The notes under the pieces: generated by a model
Database searches by the model: none
Told to the model about the DNA's origin: nothing
Seen by the model: only the letters and a program-made list of their open reading frames with translations
Position numbers and translations under genes: made by a program
Shown here: one piece after another, positions 1-7,698 of the stretch
Numbering within the stretch: position 1 is the stretch's first letter
How the letters are laid out: every line of letters begins with the position of its first letter
Source: an uncultured Verrucomicrobia subdivision 3 bacterium
GTDB taxonomy: Bacteria; Verrucomicrobiota; Verrucomicrobiae; Limisphaerales; UBA11358
Reading direction: 5' to 3'
Length of the DNA: 19,606 nt
Assembly (NCBI GenBank): GCA_903847285.1
Contig: CAINDH010000204.1
Coordinates: 1-19,606 of the forward strand

Positions 1-129
1 CATAGGTTCGGAAATTTGCAGTCTAATCCAACGTCCCTCGAGAGGCAACTCTGCGACCCCAAAAGCTTCCAAAATCACCCGTTCGGGGGATGCCCCGGAA
101 ACCGGGTTTCGGCGAAAGTAGTGTCATCT

Positions 130-177
130 ACAGGAATAACTAGAACGCATGGACGTGCGTAATGATGGGGTTCCTGT
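130..177 (+). promoter_or_regulatory. possible structured leader ahead of the PATR-repeat gene
   Basis: Two nested inverted repeats are visible. The outer 7-bp arm ACAGGAA (130-136) pairs with TTCCTGT (171-177), and the inner 5-bp arm ACGCA (145-149) pairs with TGCGT (156-160). The element ends 43 nt before the ATG at 221 and is followed by an AT-rich stretch. It could be a 5'-UTR structure, an operator or chance. It does not match any riboswitch consensus I can recall. The rest of 1-220 has no gene. Two mutually exclusive short hairpins also occur there: CGGGG/CCCCG at 84-97 and CCCGG/CCGGG at 94-106. I see no confident -35/-10 pair and no strong Shine-Dalgarno before 221. Confidence 0.25.
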
Positions 178-220
178 TAATAATAATTGGACAATCAAAC
201 AATCGTGACGAGCTAAGCTT

Positions 221-3200
221 ATGAACCAAAAAACAACCCAAACACAGTCTCAACCCAACCCTTGGCGGGCCGCCATCACCAGCCTCGGGCGGGTGACCGC
301 CCTGACCTTGCTGGCCCTAGCCTTCGCCGCCTCCGAACTGCACGCCGGCACCTACACTTGGACGGGAGCAGGAACTGACAAAAACTGGAACACTACCGCC
401 AATTGGGATTCAGCCCCCACCTTCGGCAATACGGCGGATGTCATTTTCTACCAGTCTGGGGCTGGTAGGCTCGCTAACTCGCTTGGCGCTGCAATCACAA
501 TCCGGTCACTCACGTTTAACGGCAATGCCGCCGCCGACGTCGCTATCAGCCTCAACAACGGCGGTGCACAAGCCAGAGCCCTTACCTTTGATACCGATGC
601 GGTGGGCGGGAATGCGACCATCACCGTAAATTCCGGTGCAACGGGGAATTTCAGCCTTACCACGCTGAGTTCGGTTATACTGGCCGATAATCTGGTGGTG
701 GATCATAGCGGTTCAGGCACCTTCACCATCGGCCGGAACATTGATCAAACCGGCGGTGTGTATAGCCTCACCAAGACTGGTTCCGGCCGTTTGATCCTGG
801 CCAGCACCAACAACACCTACACCGGCGGCACCATCGTCTCCAACGGCACGCTCTACGTAAACACGGTTCTTCCCGCCAACATGACTGTTTACGGCGGCAC
901 CCTCGCCGGTAATGGCACCAACAGCGGCAGCGTCACGTTCAACGGCGGCGTCCTCAACCCCGGCACCACCACGGCGGCGGCAGCCACCCTCACCCTGCAA
1001 AACGGCCTCACGCTGGCGGCCGGCAGCACGGCGGTCTTTGACCTCACCACAGCCACCACCACCGGCGGGGGCGTCAACGACCTCGTTGCGATCACTGGTA
1101 ACCTGACCCTGAACAACAACAACATTACCGTCAATCCGCTGGCCGCCCTCACCACCGGCTCTGCCTACACCCTCATGACCTTCACCGGCACGCGCACCGG
1201 TTCGTTGGGCAGCGTCGCTGCGGGCCGGCAGATCGGCACGGTGTCCTATGACGACAGCTCCAGCCCGCGCAAGGTCATGGTCACCTTCGCGGCCAGTGCG
1301 GCGGCCTCGCTGCTCTGGAACTCCACCGCCAGCAGCGCCTGGGATGTCCAGACCACCGCCAACTGGACCAACACCAGTTCGCTCGTTTCGCCCGACCTGT
1401 TCTATCAGGGCGACAGCGTCACCTTTGACGACACCGCCGGGGTGCAGACCAGCCTCGCGCTCGGCACCACCGTCAATCCCCTGTCGGTCACCGTCAATTC
1501 CAGCGCGAATAACTTCAGCCTTGCCGGCAGCGGCAAGATCAGCGGCAGCGCCACCCTGACCAAGAGCGGCAGCAGCACGTTCACCCTCAGCACCACCAAC
1601 GATTACAGCGGCAACACGCGGATAGTCGGTGGCACACTCACGCTGGGCAACACCAAAGCCCTTCAGAACAGCACGCTGGACCTGAATTCAGGAGATTTCG
1701 GCGCGTTAAGCTTTGGTTCGCTTACGGACGCAACTTTCGGCGGCTTGACCGGTTCGCGCAACTTGAGCCTTTTGAACACCACCCCCGCCGCCGTGACGTT
1801 GAGTGTGGGCAATAACAATGCGAGCACCACCTACGACGGTATTTTAAGCGGCTCCAGTGCAGCTTTGACCAAAGTTGGTTCCGGTGCGCTGACGCTCTCC
1901 GGGGCGAACACCCACTCCGGCGGCACGACCCTGAGCGCGGGGACGCTGAATCTCAACCATGCCCAGGCGCTGGGCACGGGCACCTTCACCATTTCGGGCG
2001 GCACGATTGACAACACCTCGGGCAACAGCATCAGCAATGCTAACAACAACGCCCAGGCTTGGAACGGGGACTTCACCTTCACGGGCACGACGAATCTGAA
2101 CCTCGGCACCGGCGCGGTGACCTTGTCCGCCGACCGCTCCGTTACCGTCATCAGTAACGTTCTCACCGTCGCCGGTCCGATTGGCGGCGCCTTCTCGCTG
2201 ACCAAGCTGCAGTTGGGCACGCTGGTTCTCTCGGGGGCTAACACCTTCAGCGGCCAGATGCGAATTTCCAAAGCCACGGTTACAGCCAATACCATTGCCA
2301 ATCAAGGCGTCCCCAGTTCGTTGGGCGCTGGAACCGGAACCAATGCCATCATCATCATATCCTCTGCCGCCACCTTCGCCACCTTGAACTACATCGGGGG
2401 CGGAGCGGATACGGATCGGCAGGTGACCCTTGGCAGCGGGAGCAACACTAACCTCTCTTTCTGCAGAATCAATAACAATGGCACTGGCGCGCTGGCTTTC
2501 ACCAATGCCAATTTCAATGCTCCGTATGCCGCCGCCGGCCCTAAAATGCTGACCCTGGGCGGGACCAACACCGGCAACAACCGCATTACGGGCATCATCG
2601 CCGACAACACATCGACCGCCGTCCAATTGACCAAGAACGACGCCGGCGTCTGGACGTTCTCCGGCGCAAACACCTACAGCGGCGGCACGATTGTCACCAA
2701 CGGCACGTTGCTGGTGAACAACTCCTCCGGCAGCGGCACCGGCGGCGGCGCGGTGACGGTCGCCACCAACGCCACGCTGGGCGGCACGGGCACCATTGGC
2801 GGCAATGTCACCTTTGATTTGGGGGCGATGGCATTGTTCACCAACGGATCCACGCTGAACATTTCCGGTTCCCTCACTGCCAACGCCAACGTGGTCAGTC
2901 TGAATCTGCCTGCCAATGTGGGTGCGGGAACGAATCTCCTTGCCACCTACAATCCAACCGGCAGTTCCGGTTCGTTTGCCAGCACGCCGGTGATTGCCAA
3001 TGGCGGCTCCTTTGCTGCGAATACCACGAACTTCATCACCACGGTCGGCGGCCAGGTCAACTTGGTGGTGCAGAACCTTGCACCGTCAACTCCGCCCGCG
3101 ACCAACATCACCTACTCCGTCAGCAGCGGTCAGTTGGTGTTGCAATGGCCCAATGGTTTGGGCTGGAATCTTCAGGCGCAGACCAACAACTTGAATGTCG

Positions 3201-3304
3201 GGCTGACGGCCAGTTGGTCCACCATCACCGGGGCCACGTCGCCTTTCACGAACAATATGAATCCGGCGAATCCGGCGGTGTTTTACCGGCTATCCTTTCC
3301 GTGA
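221..3304 (+). CDS. secreted PATR (autotransporter-associated beta-strand) repeat protein with C-terminal FYR tail
   Basis: A large exported surface protein of unknown specific function. Residues 1-42 form a long signal peptide: a polar N-terminus, a hydrophobic core near 27-38 and an A-x-A type site at LHA before GTY. At least five PATR-type repeats (LTK.GSG.L.LSG.NTYSGGT....GTL.VN) occur near residues 182-214, 446-476, 548-580, 659-690 and 803-834, predicting a long Ser/Thr/Asn/Gly-rich beta-solenoid. A W...W...TTANW entry motif occurs twice (about 46-62 and 366-382), so the protein seems built of two modules. Residues 963-1027 form a separate end module (QLVLQWP..GWNLQAQTNN..., closing FYRLSFP). 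There is no autotransporter beta-barrel, so classical type V secretion is unlikely. Start: the ATG at 221 gives the full signal peptide; its Shine-Dalgarno is weak. It stands about 150 nt upstream of the prepilin-like gene. A binding or adhesive scaffold for the glycan is possible, but that is inference. Beta-solenoid fold is near certain; function is unknown. Confidence 0.9.
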   Translation: MNQKTTQTQSQPNPWRAAITSLGRVTALTLLALAFAASELHAGTYTWTGAGTDKNWNTTANWDSAPTFGNTADVIFYQSGAGRLANSLGAAITIRSLTFNGNAAADVAISLNNGGAQARALTFDTDAVGGNATITVNSGATGNFSLTTLSSVILADNLVVDHSGSGTFTIGRNIDQTGGVYSLTKTGSGRLILASTNNTYTGGTIVSNGTLYVNTVLPANMTVYGGTLAGNGTNSGSVTFNGGVLNPGTTTAAAATLTLQNGLTLAAGSTAVFDLTTATTTGGGVNDLVAITGNLTLNNNNITVNPLAALTTGSAYTLMTFTGTRTGSLGSVAAGRQIGTVSYDDSSSPRKVMVTFAASAAASLLWNSTASSAWDVQTTANWTNTSSLVSPDLFYQGDSVTFDDTAGVQTSLALGTTVNPLSVTVNSSANNFSLAGSGKISGSATLTKSGSSTFTLSTTNDYSGNTRIVGGTLTLGNTKALQNSTLDLNSGDFGALSFGSLTDATFGGLTGSRNLSLLNTTPAAVTLSVGNNNASTTYDGILSGSSAALTKVGSGALTLSGANTHSGGTTLSAGTLNLNHAQALGTGTFTISGGTIDNTSGNSISNANNNAQAWNGDFTFTGTTNLNLGTGAVTLSADRSVTVISNVLTVAGPIGGAFSLTKLQLGTLVLSGANTFSGQMRISKATVTANTIANQGVPSSLGAGTGTNAIIIISSAATFATLNYIGGGADTDRQVTLGSGSNTNLSFCRINNNGTGALAFTNANFNAPYAAAGPKMLTLGGTNTGNNRITGIIADNTSTAVQLTKNDAGVWTFSGANTYSGGTIVTNGTLLVNNSSGSGTGGGAVTVATNATLGGTGTIGGNVTFDLGAMALFTNGSTLNISGSLTANANVVSLNLPANVGAGTNLLATYNPTGSSGSFASTPVIANGGSFAANTTNFITTVGGQVNLVVQNLAPSTPPATNITYSVSSGQLVLQWPNGLGWNLQAQTNNLNVGLTASWSTITGATSPFTNNMNPANPAVFYRLSFP

Positions 3305-3337
3305 CGGGGCGGTGCAACTGATTTGATTGCTGGTGTG

Positions 3338-3371
3338 CCTGGCGGCGGGTGCGTTCTGCCCCGCCGCCGGG
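3338..3371 (+). terminator. strong GC hairpin after the PATR gene, terminator-like
   Basis: GGCGGCGGG (3341-3349) pairs perfectly with CCCGCCGCC (3360-3368) around a 10-nt loop. Flanking bases extend the stem to about 12 bp with one T-G wobble. It starts 34 nt after the stop of the PATR gene and before the next gene. No T-run follows, so it is not a standard intrinsic terminator. It could slow polymerase, protect the mRNA 3' end, or separate expression of the two genes. Confidence 0.4.
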
Positions 3372-3446
3372 GCTGGTTCGAGCGCAATAACGATTTTGCC
3401 AGCAAAGCCGTGCTGATGAACACCAGTGACGGAAGTGACGATTAGC

Positions 3447-3475
3447 TTATTTATGAAACGATTATTTATGAAACG
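3447..3475 (+). repeat. 14-bp direct repeat carrying a duplicated start codon
   Basis: TTATTTATGAAACG occurs at 3447-3460 and again at 3462-3475, a period of 15 nt. Each copy holds an in-frame ATG AAA CG, so the predicted protein begins MKRLFMKR when read from the first ATG. Because the period is a multiple of three, the duplication keeps the frame and gives the prepilin-like gene two equivalent start sites. Confidence 0.85.
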
Positions 3476-4292
3476 CGAACTGAACACGAACCGACCCGCG
3501 CTAGCCTTCACCCTGATCGAGCTGCTGGTCGTCATTGCCATCATCGCCATTCTTGCGGCCATGTTGCTGCCGGCCTTGAGCAAGGCCAAAGCCAAGGCCA
3601 AGGCCATCAATTGCACGAGCAACCTCAAGCAGGTGCTGCTGGCGAACCGTATGTATCTCGACGAGAATAGCGGCAACGTAGTCCCGTATTACTACAAACG
3701 GACGGCGCCGGGCGGCGCCGCACTGCCCGCATACGATGCCAACTATGTGGTCACGAACGTCGGCGCGGTCTATTGGCCGGATATGTTGCGGCTGGGCGGT
3801 TATGCGCCCTCCAGCAAAGTGTTTGACTGTCCGGCCTTGCGGTTCGTCGCCACGGCCGGCGGCGGTGCCAACGTGCGCAGCGACAAAAACACGCTGGGCA
3901 TCGGCATCAACTTCAACCAATACAGTTTGGATTACACTGCGGCGGGCGATACCATCAAAAACGAACGGCAAGTGTTTAAGCCCGCCAGCTTCCTAGCCTT
4001 TGCGGACGTCGCCGGGGTGGTGGGTGATCCCGGAGACCCGACGCACGTTCCGGCGGACAGTGACGCCTGGGTGGAAATCGAGGGCGCGGCGGGCGCGATG
4101 TTCCGCTGTCCGCTCCCCGGCCAGCTCCCGCTTCTGGCCGCCAGCGTCTGCGTGCCGCGCCATGCGAAGCGGGCCAACGGCGGTTTTTTGGACGGTCATG
4201 TGCAAGCCTCCAAGAACAGTCAACTGGGTTTTTCCGCGCCCTATCCCAATCTCACCGACAGCGCAGCTCTATGGTCAGCCAGTCACCAATGA
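3453..4292 (+). CDS. prepilin-like protein with N-terminal methylation motif and H-X9-DG domain
   Basis: A type IV pilin/type II pseudopilin-like protein of 279 residues from this start. Residues 18-44 hold the type III signal: [21 protein letters not shown] followed by LPALSKAK. PilD-type cleavage is expected before F19, with the conserved Glu at position +5 (E23); residue -1 is Ala, not the usual Gly. The hydrophobic helix is followed by a KAKAKAKA stretch and then the body, which includes NLKQ and MYLDENSGN. Near the C-terminus, H237 followed by nine residues and D247-G248 ([14 protein letters not shown]) is the H-X9-DG motif common in Verrucomicrobiota and Planctomycetota pseudopilin-like families. 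Starts: GTG 3426, ATG 3453 and ATG 3468 are all in frame and none has a well-spaced Shine-Dalgarno. ATG 3453 was chosen, though 3468 gives the most compact leader. Such proteins are numerous in these genomes and their role is poorly known; a tie to secretion of the neighbouring surface protein is only a guess. Confidence 0.92.
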   Translation: MKRLFMKRELNTNRPALAFTLIELLVVIAIIAILAAMLLPALSKAKAKAKAINCTSNLKQVLLANRMYLDENSGNVVPYYYKRTAPGGAALPAYDANYVVTNVGAVYWPDMLRLGGYAPSSKVFDCPALRFVATAGGGANVRSDKNTLGIGINFNQYSLDYTAAGDTIKNERQVFKPASFLAFADVAGVVGDPGDPTHVPADSDAWVEIEGAAGAMFRCPLPGQLPLLAASVCVPRHAKRANGGFLDGHVQASKNSQLGFSAPYPNLTDSAALWSASHQ

Positions 4293-4381
4293 AATTTTGG
4301 AGCCCAAAAAACATCGCCGCTGATTGATTCACACATCGCTATTGGTCATGAAAAAAAACATCAAAATAATACCTGGCAAAA

Positions 4382-4404
4382 GGCAAAGCCGGGAAATCTT
4401 TGCC
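4382..4404 (+). promoter_or_regulatory. 7-bp inverted repeat upstream of sulfatase 1
   Basis: GGCAAAG (4382-4388) pairs with CTTTGCC (4398-4404) around a 9-nt loop. The repeat lies in the 140-nt gap between the prepilin-like gene and the sulfatase start at 4433. No T-run follows on the + strand. It may be an mRNA hairpin or a protein-binding site at the head of the sulfatase/GH78 run. It also lies inside a 23-codon open frame (4348-4419, beginning MKKNIKII) that could be a leader peptide or chance. Confidence 0.25.
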
Positions 4405-4432
4405 CCATTCTACTCATAATAAGATTGCCCGC

Positions 4433-6028
4433 ATGAAATCAAACCGACCATCCCAGCTTTGCCAGGTAATCGCCGCGCTGTTCGTGATCACAGCTTGCTC
4501 GCCGGCCGTGACCAATGGCGCTGCAACGTCCCGCCCGAACATACTCTTTGCCCTCGCGGACGACTGGTCATATCCCCACGCCAGCGTTTATGGTTGCCAG
4601 TGGGTCAAGACGCCTGCCTTTGATCGCGTGGCAAACGAAGGGCTGTTGTTCGCCAATGCCTACACGCCCAATGCCAAGTGCGCTCCCTCGCGCGCGTGCA
4701 TCATCACCGGGCGCAATCCGTGGCAGCTCAAGGCGGCGGCCAATCATGTGCCGTTCTTTCCGCTTGAGTTCAAGACCTACGCCGAGGCGCTGGGCGAATA
4801 TGGATATTTCGTCGGCATGACGCTCAAAGGTTGGTCGCCGGGCATCGCCACGAACGCCGCCGGCGCCAAGCGGGAGCTGGTCGGGCGTCCGTTCAACCGC
4901 CGCACCGCCACACCGCCCACGCCGCAAATCAGCAACAACGATTACGCCGCCAACTTCAAGGACTTTCTGGATGCCGCGCCGACGAACCAACCGTGGTGTT
5001 TCTGGTATGGCAGTGTTGAACCGCATCGCGCCTACGAATACGGCAGCGGCGTGGCCAAGGGCGGCAAAAAAACCAGCGATGTTGATCGCGTGCCGAGCTA
5101 TTGGCCGGACAACGAGACTGTCCGCAACGACCTGCTCGATTACGCGTTCGAGGTGGAACATTTCGACCGACACCTCGGCCGGATGCTGGCGGAACTGGAG
5201 CAGCGCGGCCAACTCGAAAACACCATCGTGGTGGTGACGGGCGACAACGGCATGCCGTTCCCGCGCGACAAAGGTCAGGAATACGAGACGGCCAACCACC
5301 TGCCGCTCGCCATCATGTGGCCGCGCGGCATTCGCGCGCCGGGCCGCACCGTCAGTGACTATGTGAGCTTCATTGATTTCGCGCCGACGTTCATTGAGGC
5401 CGCCGGGTTGAAATGGGAGCAGACCGGCATGGCCACCGCCGCCGGGCGCAGTCTCTCGGATATTTTCAAATCAAAAAAATCCGGCAGTGTGAATCCCGCG
5501 CGCGACCACGTCCTGCTTGGGCAGGAGCGGCACGACGTGGGGCGGCCGCATGACTGGGGTTATCCCATCCGCAGCATCGTCAAGGACAGCTGGCTTTACC
5601 TGCGGAACTTCGAGCCGACGCGCTGGCCGGCGGGCAACCCGGAAACCGGCTATCTCAACACCGACGGCGGCGCGACGAAGACGTTCATCCTGGATGCCCA
5701 CCGCAAGGATGCCGCCGATCCCTTCTGGGCATTGTGCTTTGGCAAACATCCGGATGAGGAACTTTACGACCTCAAGAACGACCCCGATTGTCTCAAAAAT
5801 CTTGCCGCATCGCCGGAACAGCAGTCGCGCAAGGAACGGCTGCAACAACAATTGTTCGCTGAACTAAAACAGCAGGCCGACCCGCGCATGTTCGGCAATG
5901 GCGGGGTCTTCGAGGCCGAGCCGTATGCCGGCAAGCAACACGACTTTTACGAACGCTTCATGAGGGGCGAAAAAATTGAGACCGACTGGGTCAATGAAAC
6001 CGATTTTGAAAAAACCCCGTTGCCATGA
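4433..6028 (+). CDS. sulfatase 1, S1 family, heparan-N-sulfatase-like (probably S1_8-type)
   Basis: An exported formylglycine-dependent sulfatase of 531 residues that should hydrolyse sulfate esters or sulfamates on a sugar. Catalytic landmarks, numbered from ATG 4433: metal ligands D43-D44 (LADDWS), the C83-A-P-S-R87 motif whose Cys becomes formylglycine, K132 (LKGW), H199 (EPHRAYEYG), D271-N272 (TGDNG) and K280 (RDKG). The [12 protein letters not shown] opening and [20 protein letters not shown] resemble SGSH-like sulfatases. The C-terminus carries the usual [10 protein letters not shown]...NLA element. The signal region ([12 protein letters not shown]) contains I-T-A-C, which fits a lipobox at C22, so it may be a lipoprotein; a type I cut after TNGA is the alternative. 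A TTG at 4400 is in frame, but the ATG gives a proper signal sequence. It heads the sulfatase/GH78 run, with a 35-nt gap to the next gene. Exact substrate is unknown. Confidence 0.95.
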   Translation: MKSNRPSQLCQVIAALFVITACSPAVTNGAATSRPNILFALADDWSYPHASVYGCQWVKTPAFDRVANEGLLFANAYTPNAKCAPSRACIITGRNPWQLKAAANHVPFFPLEFKTYAEALGEYGYFVGMTLKGWSPGIATNAAGAKRELVGRPFNRRTATPPTPQISNNDYAANFKDFLDAAPTNQPWCFWYGSVEPHRAYEYGSGVAKGGKKTSDVDRVPSYWPDNETVRNDLLDYAFEVEHFDRHLGRMLAELEQRGQLENTIVVVTGDNGMPFPRDKGQEYETANHLPLAIMWPRGIRAPGRTVSDYVSFIDFAPTFIEAAGLKWEQTGMATAAGRSLSDIFKSKKSGSVNPARDHVLLGQERHDVGRPHDWGYPIRSIVKDSWLYLRNFEPTRWPAGNPETGYLNTDGGATKTFILDAHRKDAADPFWALCFGKHPDEELYDLKNDPDCLKNLAASPEQQSRKERLQQQLFAELKQQADPRMFGNGGVFEAEPYAGKQHDFYERFMRGEKIETDWVNETDFEKTPLP

Positions 6029-6063
6029 AGCAACCCGATGAATAAGAAAAGTCGCCCGCTGAA

Positions 6064-7698
6064 ATGAAAACATCATCAACCTTACCCAAGCGTTTCGCGC
6101 TTTGTGCCGCCATTGCCTCCCTGTGTTGCAGTTCCAGCCTCTCGTGGGCAGGCAATGCCCCCAAAAACATCCTGGTGATTTTGTCGGACGACCAGGGCTT
6201 CTGTGAGTTGGGAAGCTACATGGATTTCGCGTCCGCCACCAACCTCGGATCGCATCTGGCCGCGAAGTATCAGGCCATCAAAACCTGCACGGACAAGGAA
6301 GCTCCCATTGAGGTTTGCTTCGCGGCGGCGCGTAAATGCATGCCCAATCTCGATAACCTTGCAAAACAGGGCGTGCGTTTCACTGATTTCCATGCCGCGC
6401 CCACCTGCTCGCCGTCGCGTGCGGCCCTAATGACCGCTCGTTATCCCCAGAGCTTCGGCGTCTATGCCAACGACGACGTCGTTGAAGGCGGCGCGGAAGG
6501 ACTTTCGCCGGAGGTGAAATTCCCGGTGAAGCTCTTCAAGGATGCGGGTTTTATGACCGGACTGGTTGGCAAATGGCACTTGGGAAGCGAGAAGCCCGGC
6601 CAACATCCCAATGATCGTGGATTTGATTATTTCTTCGGCTTTGACCGGGCGGACACCGAGAAATATAATTCCAAAATCCTCTATCGCAACCGCGAGAAGA
6701 CCCCCGCTGTCGGGTGGCTGGCGGACCAGATTTCTGACGAAGCCGTCGCTTTCGTGAACCGGGCAGCCAAGGAACAACACCCCTTCTTCCTCTATGTGGC
6801 TTACAACGAACCTCACGGTCCGACCCCGCGCCCGCCGCAGAAGTATATTGATCATTTCAAGAGCGGGTCGGACGTGGTGGATGTTCATTTCGCAACCATC
6901 TACGGCATGGATCAGGGTATCGGGCACATCATTGAGGAGCTGAAAAAGAACGGGCAATTTGACGATACGCTGATTTTGTATGGCTCGGATAACGGCCTGG
7001 GGCAGGGCGAATATCAACATGGGTTTCGGGCGGGCGGGCAGACCTACAGCGTCCCCGTGCCGGGGAATGGCCCGCTGCGCGGCTGCAAGTGGACGCCTTG
7101 GGAAGGTGGGGTGCGCGTGCCGTTCATCGCTTGCCTGCCAAACGGGGTGGCCAAGGCCAGTTCGGCACTCGTGTCCATTATGGACGTGATGCCGACGGCG
7201 CTGGATTACGCCAGCATCAAAGTCCCTTCCGCATACCAACTGGACGGCCGGAGTTTCCTTCCGATTCTCCAAGGCAAGTCCAACGGCGACGACCAGCGCA
7301 TGCTTTTCTGGGCGTGTGACGCCCAGTCGCCTTATCCGGATTCCTATCCGGATTGGCGGTCGGAGTTCAATCGTCTGACGAAATTGCAAGGCAGAAAAGG
7401 CAACCTGGAGATTGCGCGCAAAGAACGCTACCCGCCGGGGTGGTATGCACTCACGCCCAAATGGAAACTCATCGGCTGGGATGACATCGCGCCGGGACTG
7501 ATTGATATGGCGAGTGATCCTTATGAACATCACGACGTCTCCGCCCAGCATCCTGAAGTGGTTGCCCAATTGCGCAGCGAATTCGACAAGTGGATTCTGG
7601 CCCAGAAACCTCCGCAGAACTATAGCCGGACGCAATGGGAAAAGTTGCTGCCGAACGCTACCAAAACCAAAGGAGGTCCGCGTGCCGCCGATGACTAA
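6064..7698 (+). CDS. sulfatase 2, S1 family (arylsulfatase A-like)
   Basis: An exported formylglycine sulfatase of 544 residues with a signal peptide ending near SLSWA (1-29). Active-site residues: D42-D43 (LSDDQG), C115-S-P-S-R119 (the canonical formylglycine motif), K170-W-H172 (GKWHLG), H251 (NEPHG), D309-N310 (GSDNG) and K342 (CKWTPWEGGVRVPF). The C-terminal half ends with the usual product-pocket closure and a LIDMASDPYEHHDV element. An unusual stretch at about 50-95 with four Cys (47, 75, 85, 92) separates DDQG from the PNLDNLA helix, longer than I would expect for the family. A nine-codon open frame (6038-6067) ends with its stop overlapping this start as ATGA, so coupled translation is possible; no clear Shine-Dalgarno is present. 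The stop lies inside the start region of the GH78 gene. It is clearly a different subfamily from sulfatase 1; substrate unknown. Confidence 0.95.
   Translation: MKTSSTLPKRFALCAAIASLCCSSSLSWAGNAPKNILVILSDDQGFCELGSYMDFASATNLGSHLAAKYQAIKTCTDKEAPIEVCFAAARKCMPNLDNLAKQGVRFTDFHAAPTCSPSRAALMTARYPQSFGVYANDDVVEGGAEGLSPEVKFPVKLFKDAGFMTGLVGKWHLGSEKPGQHPNDRGFDYFFGFDRADTEKYNSKILYRNREKTPAVGWLADQISDEAVAFVNRAAKEQHPFFLYVAYNEPHGPTPRPPQKYIDHFKSGSDVVDVHFATIYGMDQGIGHIIEELKKNGQFDDTLILYGSDNGLGQGEYQHGFRAGGQTYSVPVPGNGPLRGCKWTPWEGGVRVPFIACLPNGVAKASSALVSIMDVMPTALDYASIKVPSAYQLDGRSFLPILQGKSNGDDQRMLFWACDAQSPYPDSYPDWRSEFNRLTKLQGRKGNLEIARKERYPPGWYALTPKWKLIGWDDIAPGLIDMASDPYEHHDVSAQHPEVVAQLRSEFDKWILAQKPPQNYSRTQWEKLLPNATKTKGGPRAADD
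7670..7677 (+). promoter_or_regulatory. perfect Shine-Dalgarno inside the 3' end of sulfatase 2
   Basis: AAGGAGGT lies in the last codons of sulfatase 2. The GGAGG core leaves 5 nt to the GTG at 7682 and 14 nt to the ATG at 7691, so its placement favours the GTG. Most other genes in the window lack a recognisable site, so this one marks efficient re-initiation or coupled translation of the GH78 enzyme. Confidence 0.75.

Noticed and set aside
80..110. Riboswitch (cyclic di-GMP type) in the leader
   Set aside because: The short hairpins lack the conserved internal sequences of GEMM-type or other riboswitches that I can recall.
963..3304. Autotransporter beta-barrel in the PATR protein
   Set aside because: The C-terminus is a short Trp/Gly module ending FYRLSFP, without the amphipathic beta-strand series or terminal aromatic of a type V barrel.
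7502..7681. Upstream extension of the GH78 gene to a GTG at 7502
   Set aside because: It overlaps sulfatase 2 by almost 200 nt and buries the signal peptide; the Shine-Dalgarno at 7670-7677 places the start at 7682 or 7691.
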